The notes under the pieces are model-generated. The model made no database searches and had not been told where the DNA came from. It saw only the letters and a list, made by a program, of their open reading frames with translations. A stretch of 35,933 bases of DNA, from the NCBI GenBank assembly GCA_016193065.1, contig JACPSX010000006.1:1808-37740 (forward strand), in the 5' to 3' direction. This DNA comes from Candidatus Tectimicrobiota bacterium (GTDB taxonomy: Bacteria; JACPSX01). The translations under genes were made by a program, and so were the position numbers. Below, in pieces: positions 34,221 through 35,933 of this stretch (position 1 is its first letter; each line of letters opens with the position of its first letter).

Positions 34221-35546
34221 ATGATCTGTGCTTCCCGTGTGCTTTTCGTCCTCCTTGTTGTCCTGGCCCCCGCCGTCGCCTTTGCCGCCGGTTTCCGACT
34301 TCCGGAACAGGACGCCAAGGCCCTAGGGATGTCCGCCGCCGTTGTCGCTCAGGCGGACACCCCCTCAGCGATTTATTACAACCCGGCCGGCCTTACACAG
34401 CTCAAGGGAAACTGGGTCGCCGGTGGAGGCACGCTCATCCTGGCCCAGGGGGCCCAGTTCGAAGGACGCACCAAGGTCTCCAACCGCCTGGGACTGGGAA
34501 CGCAGGGGACCAAAGGGGAAGATCAGGTATTCTTCACCCCCGATCTCTTCTTTGTTTCCAGCCTGGGCAGCGAGCGCCTGCGCCTGGGATTCGGAGTTTA
34601 CACGCCCTTCGGCCTGGGGCGCCGCTATGAGGATCAAAACCGGATCTTTCGGGACCAGTTGAACAACATCGAGCTGAAAACCGTGAACTTCAACCCCACC
34701 ATCGCCTATAAGATCAGCGATGCCGTCAGTGTGGGAGCAGGTTTAGACCTCTTTCGCGCCCAGGTCATCTATGATTTCACCGCCTTTGGCACGTTCAGTG
34801 GGACAGACCTCTATACAGCCAATGCCCGAGCCGAGGGCGACGGGCTGGCATACAACGTCGGGGTGCTTATCACCCCTCACCCGAAATGGAAGATCGGCTT
34901 GAACTACCGCAGCATTTCCTCGATCGACCTCAAGGGAAACGTGGACATCCGAACTCATTCAGCCGCGGCCTCCGCAGCCTTTGCGGCGGCGTTTTCTCAA
35001 CCCTCCGGGGCTTCGGCCCGGGACACGGCCCACAGTAACCTGACCTTGCCCGACACCTTCGCCATCGGGGTATCGTTCCGCCCTACGGAGAGGCTGACTC
35101 TTGAGGTGGACGCGGATTGGACGGGATGGTCAACCTACGACGAGTTCCCCTTCAACACCAGCACCTCCGTGTCGGTGGGAGGGGCGCAAATCTACGGGCC
35201 CACCGCCCTCACCAAGGACAAGGATTGGCGGGACACCTGGACTATGCGGGTGGGAGGTCAGTACAAAGCCGGCGACCGGATCTCACTGCGCGCCGGCTAC
35301 CTCTACGACCGGGATCCCATTCCAGAGGAGAACTACACCGCCGATCTTCCAGACGGGGACCGCCAGGCCGGCAGCATCGGCATCGGCTATGCAGGCTCCC
35401 GGTACACCGTGGATTTTGCCTATGCCGCCCTCTTTTACCGTGCCCGGACCGTGAAGAACTACGACCGCTCTGGAAACGTGGCCCTGGATGGGACCTTTAA
35501 GAGCATGACCCACCTGTTTGGTCTCACCCTGGCCTACCAGTTCTAG
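34221..35546 (+). CDS. FadL/TodX-family outer-membrane hydrophobic-compound transporter
   Basis: A 441-residue outer-membrane beta-barrel of the FadL family, which moves long-chain fatty acids or aromatic hydrocarbons across the outer membrane. A signal peptide (MICASRVLFVLLVVLAPAVAFA) is followed by the hatch-domain start AGFRLPEQDAKALGMSAAVVAQADTPSAIYYNPAGL with the NPA motif. Alternating amphipathic strands run to a C-terminal aromatic residue (LTLAYQF), required for barrel insertion. GGAGG precedes the ATG. It is divergent from the serA operon. The substrate could be an aromatic compound, consistent with the catabolic genes, but fatty acids are equally likely. Confidence 0.93.
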   Translation: MICASRVLFVLLVVLAPAVAFAAGFRLPEQDAKALGMSAAVVAQADTPSAIYYNPAGLTQLKGNWVAGGGTLILAQGAQFEGRTKVSNRLGLGTQGTKGEDQVFFTPDLFFVSSLGSERLRLGFGVYTPFGLGRRYEDQNRIFRDQLNNIELKTVNFNPTIAYKISDAVSVGAGLDLFRAQVIYDFTAFGTFSGTDLYTANARAEGDGLAYNVGVLITPHPKWKIGLNYRSISSIDLKGNVDIRTHSAAASAAFAAAFSQPSGASARDTAHSNLTLPDTFAIGVSFRPTERLTLEVDADWTGWSTYDEFPFNTSTSVSVGGAQIYGPTALTKDKDWRDTWTMRVGGQYKAGDRISLRAGYLYDRDPIPEENYTADLPDGDRQAGSIGIGYAGSRYTVDFAYAALFYRARTVKNYDRSGNVALDGTFKSMTHLFGLTLAYQF

Positions 35547-35933
35547 TCCTGAGGAACTTATGGGCGCAATGAATCGCGCACACCCGCCGGGCGGGTACCC
35601 GGTCTTGTAGGGGCGTCATTCATGACGCCCGGGAGGATCATGATGTGCTCGGACTTCTGACTCAGGACACTAGTTCCGACAAGAAATTGAGATTCCCTCC
35701 CCCCGGGTACCCCGGGTGCCCCTTGGGCGTGTGGGGAGGGGGTGAGCCTGCTGGAAGCTATGACCCGCTCCAGACGTGGCATCCCTTGCCGACGGGACGG
35801 CCGGGAGCTAACTTGAAAGCAAACGGGAACTTCTTATGGGGGGCCGGGAGTTTCCCAAGTGAGGTGAAAATCCCCCCACCCATACCTTCCCCCTCGAGGG
35901 GGTCGGGAGGGGGTGAACAGGGCATTTTCTGAG
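35547..35933. other. Non-coding tail with several palindromes
   Basis: No convincing gene. The stretch has a perfect hairpin GGGCGTCATTCATGACGCCC (35611-35630), a C-run/G-run palindrome around 35694-35752, and another around 35873-35915 with apex CCCCCTCGAGGGGG. The latter two have the same look (CCCACCC...GGGAGGGGGTG) as the palindromes that flank the terminal-inverted-repeat elements. The first hairpin is not followed by a T run, so it is not a clear terminator. The ORF at 35645-35932 crosses these repeats and is rejected. Confidence 0.65.

Noticed and set aside
35645-35932. 95-aa ORF at the right edge
   Set aside because: It crosses two palindromic repeats and its protein is low-complexity Pro/Gly/Ser-rich.

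Overview
The window looks like a contig from an uncultivated Gram-negative bacterium with a GC-rich genome. A FadL-type outer-membrane protein, Tat translocase genes, a hisZ-purA-serA-aminotransferase block and many solute-binding proteins suggest a Desulfobacterota, Methylomirabilota or Tectomicrobia-like lineage. That placement is inferred from gene content and style, not from a phylogenetic marker. I saw no rRNA, tRNA or CRISPR.

Region 1 (1-8246, all minus strand) is a catabolic and uptake block. In transcription order it holds a cupin protein, a solute-binding protein (SBP), a UbiD-family decarboxylase, a second SBP, a molybdopterin oxidoreductase broken by a one-base frameshift in a homopolymer, and the start of a 4,5-dihydroxyphthalate decarboxylase-like protein that runs off the window and is absent from the ORF track. 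Region 2 (8667-15893, plus) is a tripartite tricarboxylate transporter (TTT) cluster: one TctA/TctB membrane pair with three paralogous TctC binding proteins, followed by a second UbiD decarboxylase. Region 3 (15958-20744, minus) encodes a crotonase with a frameshift near its end, a VOC protein, an acyl-CoA ligase and an HpaB-family oxygenase. Parts of the roughly 7-21 kb stretch are visibly richer in A+T than the flanks and may be an acquired island. Together, regions 2 and 3 suggest uptake of a carboxylate (perhaps aromatic), prenyl-FMN decarboxylation, CoA activation and further processing.

Region 4 (21245-25562) holds a branched-chain aminotransferase, an SBP paired with a nitrilase, and a convergent amidohydrolase. 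Region 5 (25835-28414, plus) is housekeeping: a TatA/B gene whose 5' end is replaced by a repeat, tatC, pyrF, pyrE and acylphosphatase. Region 6 (28611-33985, minus) is an operon in the order class V aminotransferase, serA, hisZ, purA. Region 7 is a FadL-type porin followed by about 390 bp of palindromes.

Intergenic spaces are rich in dispersed repeats: a 131-132 bp element with terminal inverted repeats (two copies), GC-run palindromes, REP-like pairs, and arrays of a 7-bp unit NNTCAGC. Several touch coding sequence: tatA/B loses its start, and purA takes its last residues from a repeat.
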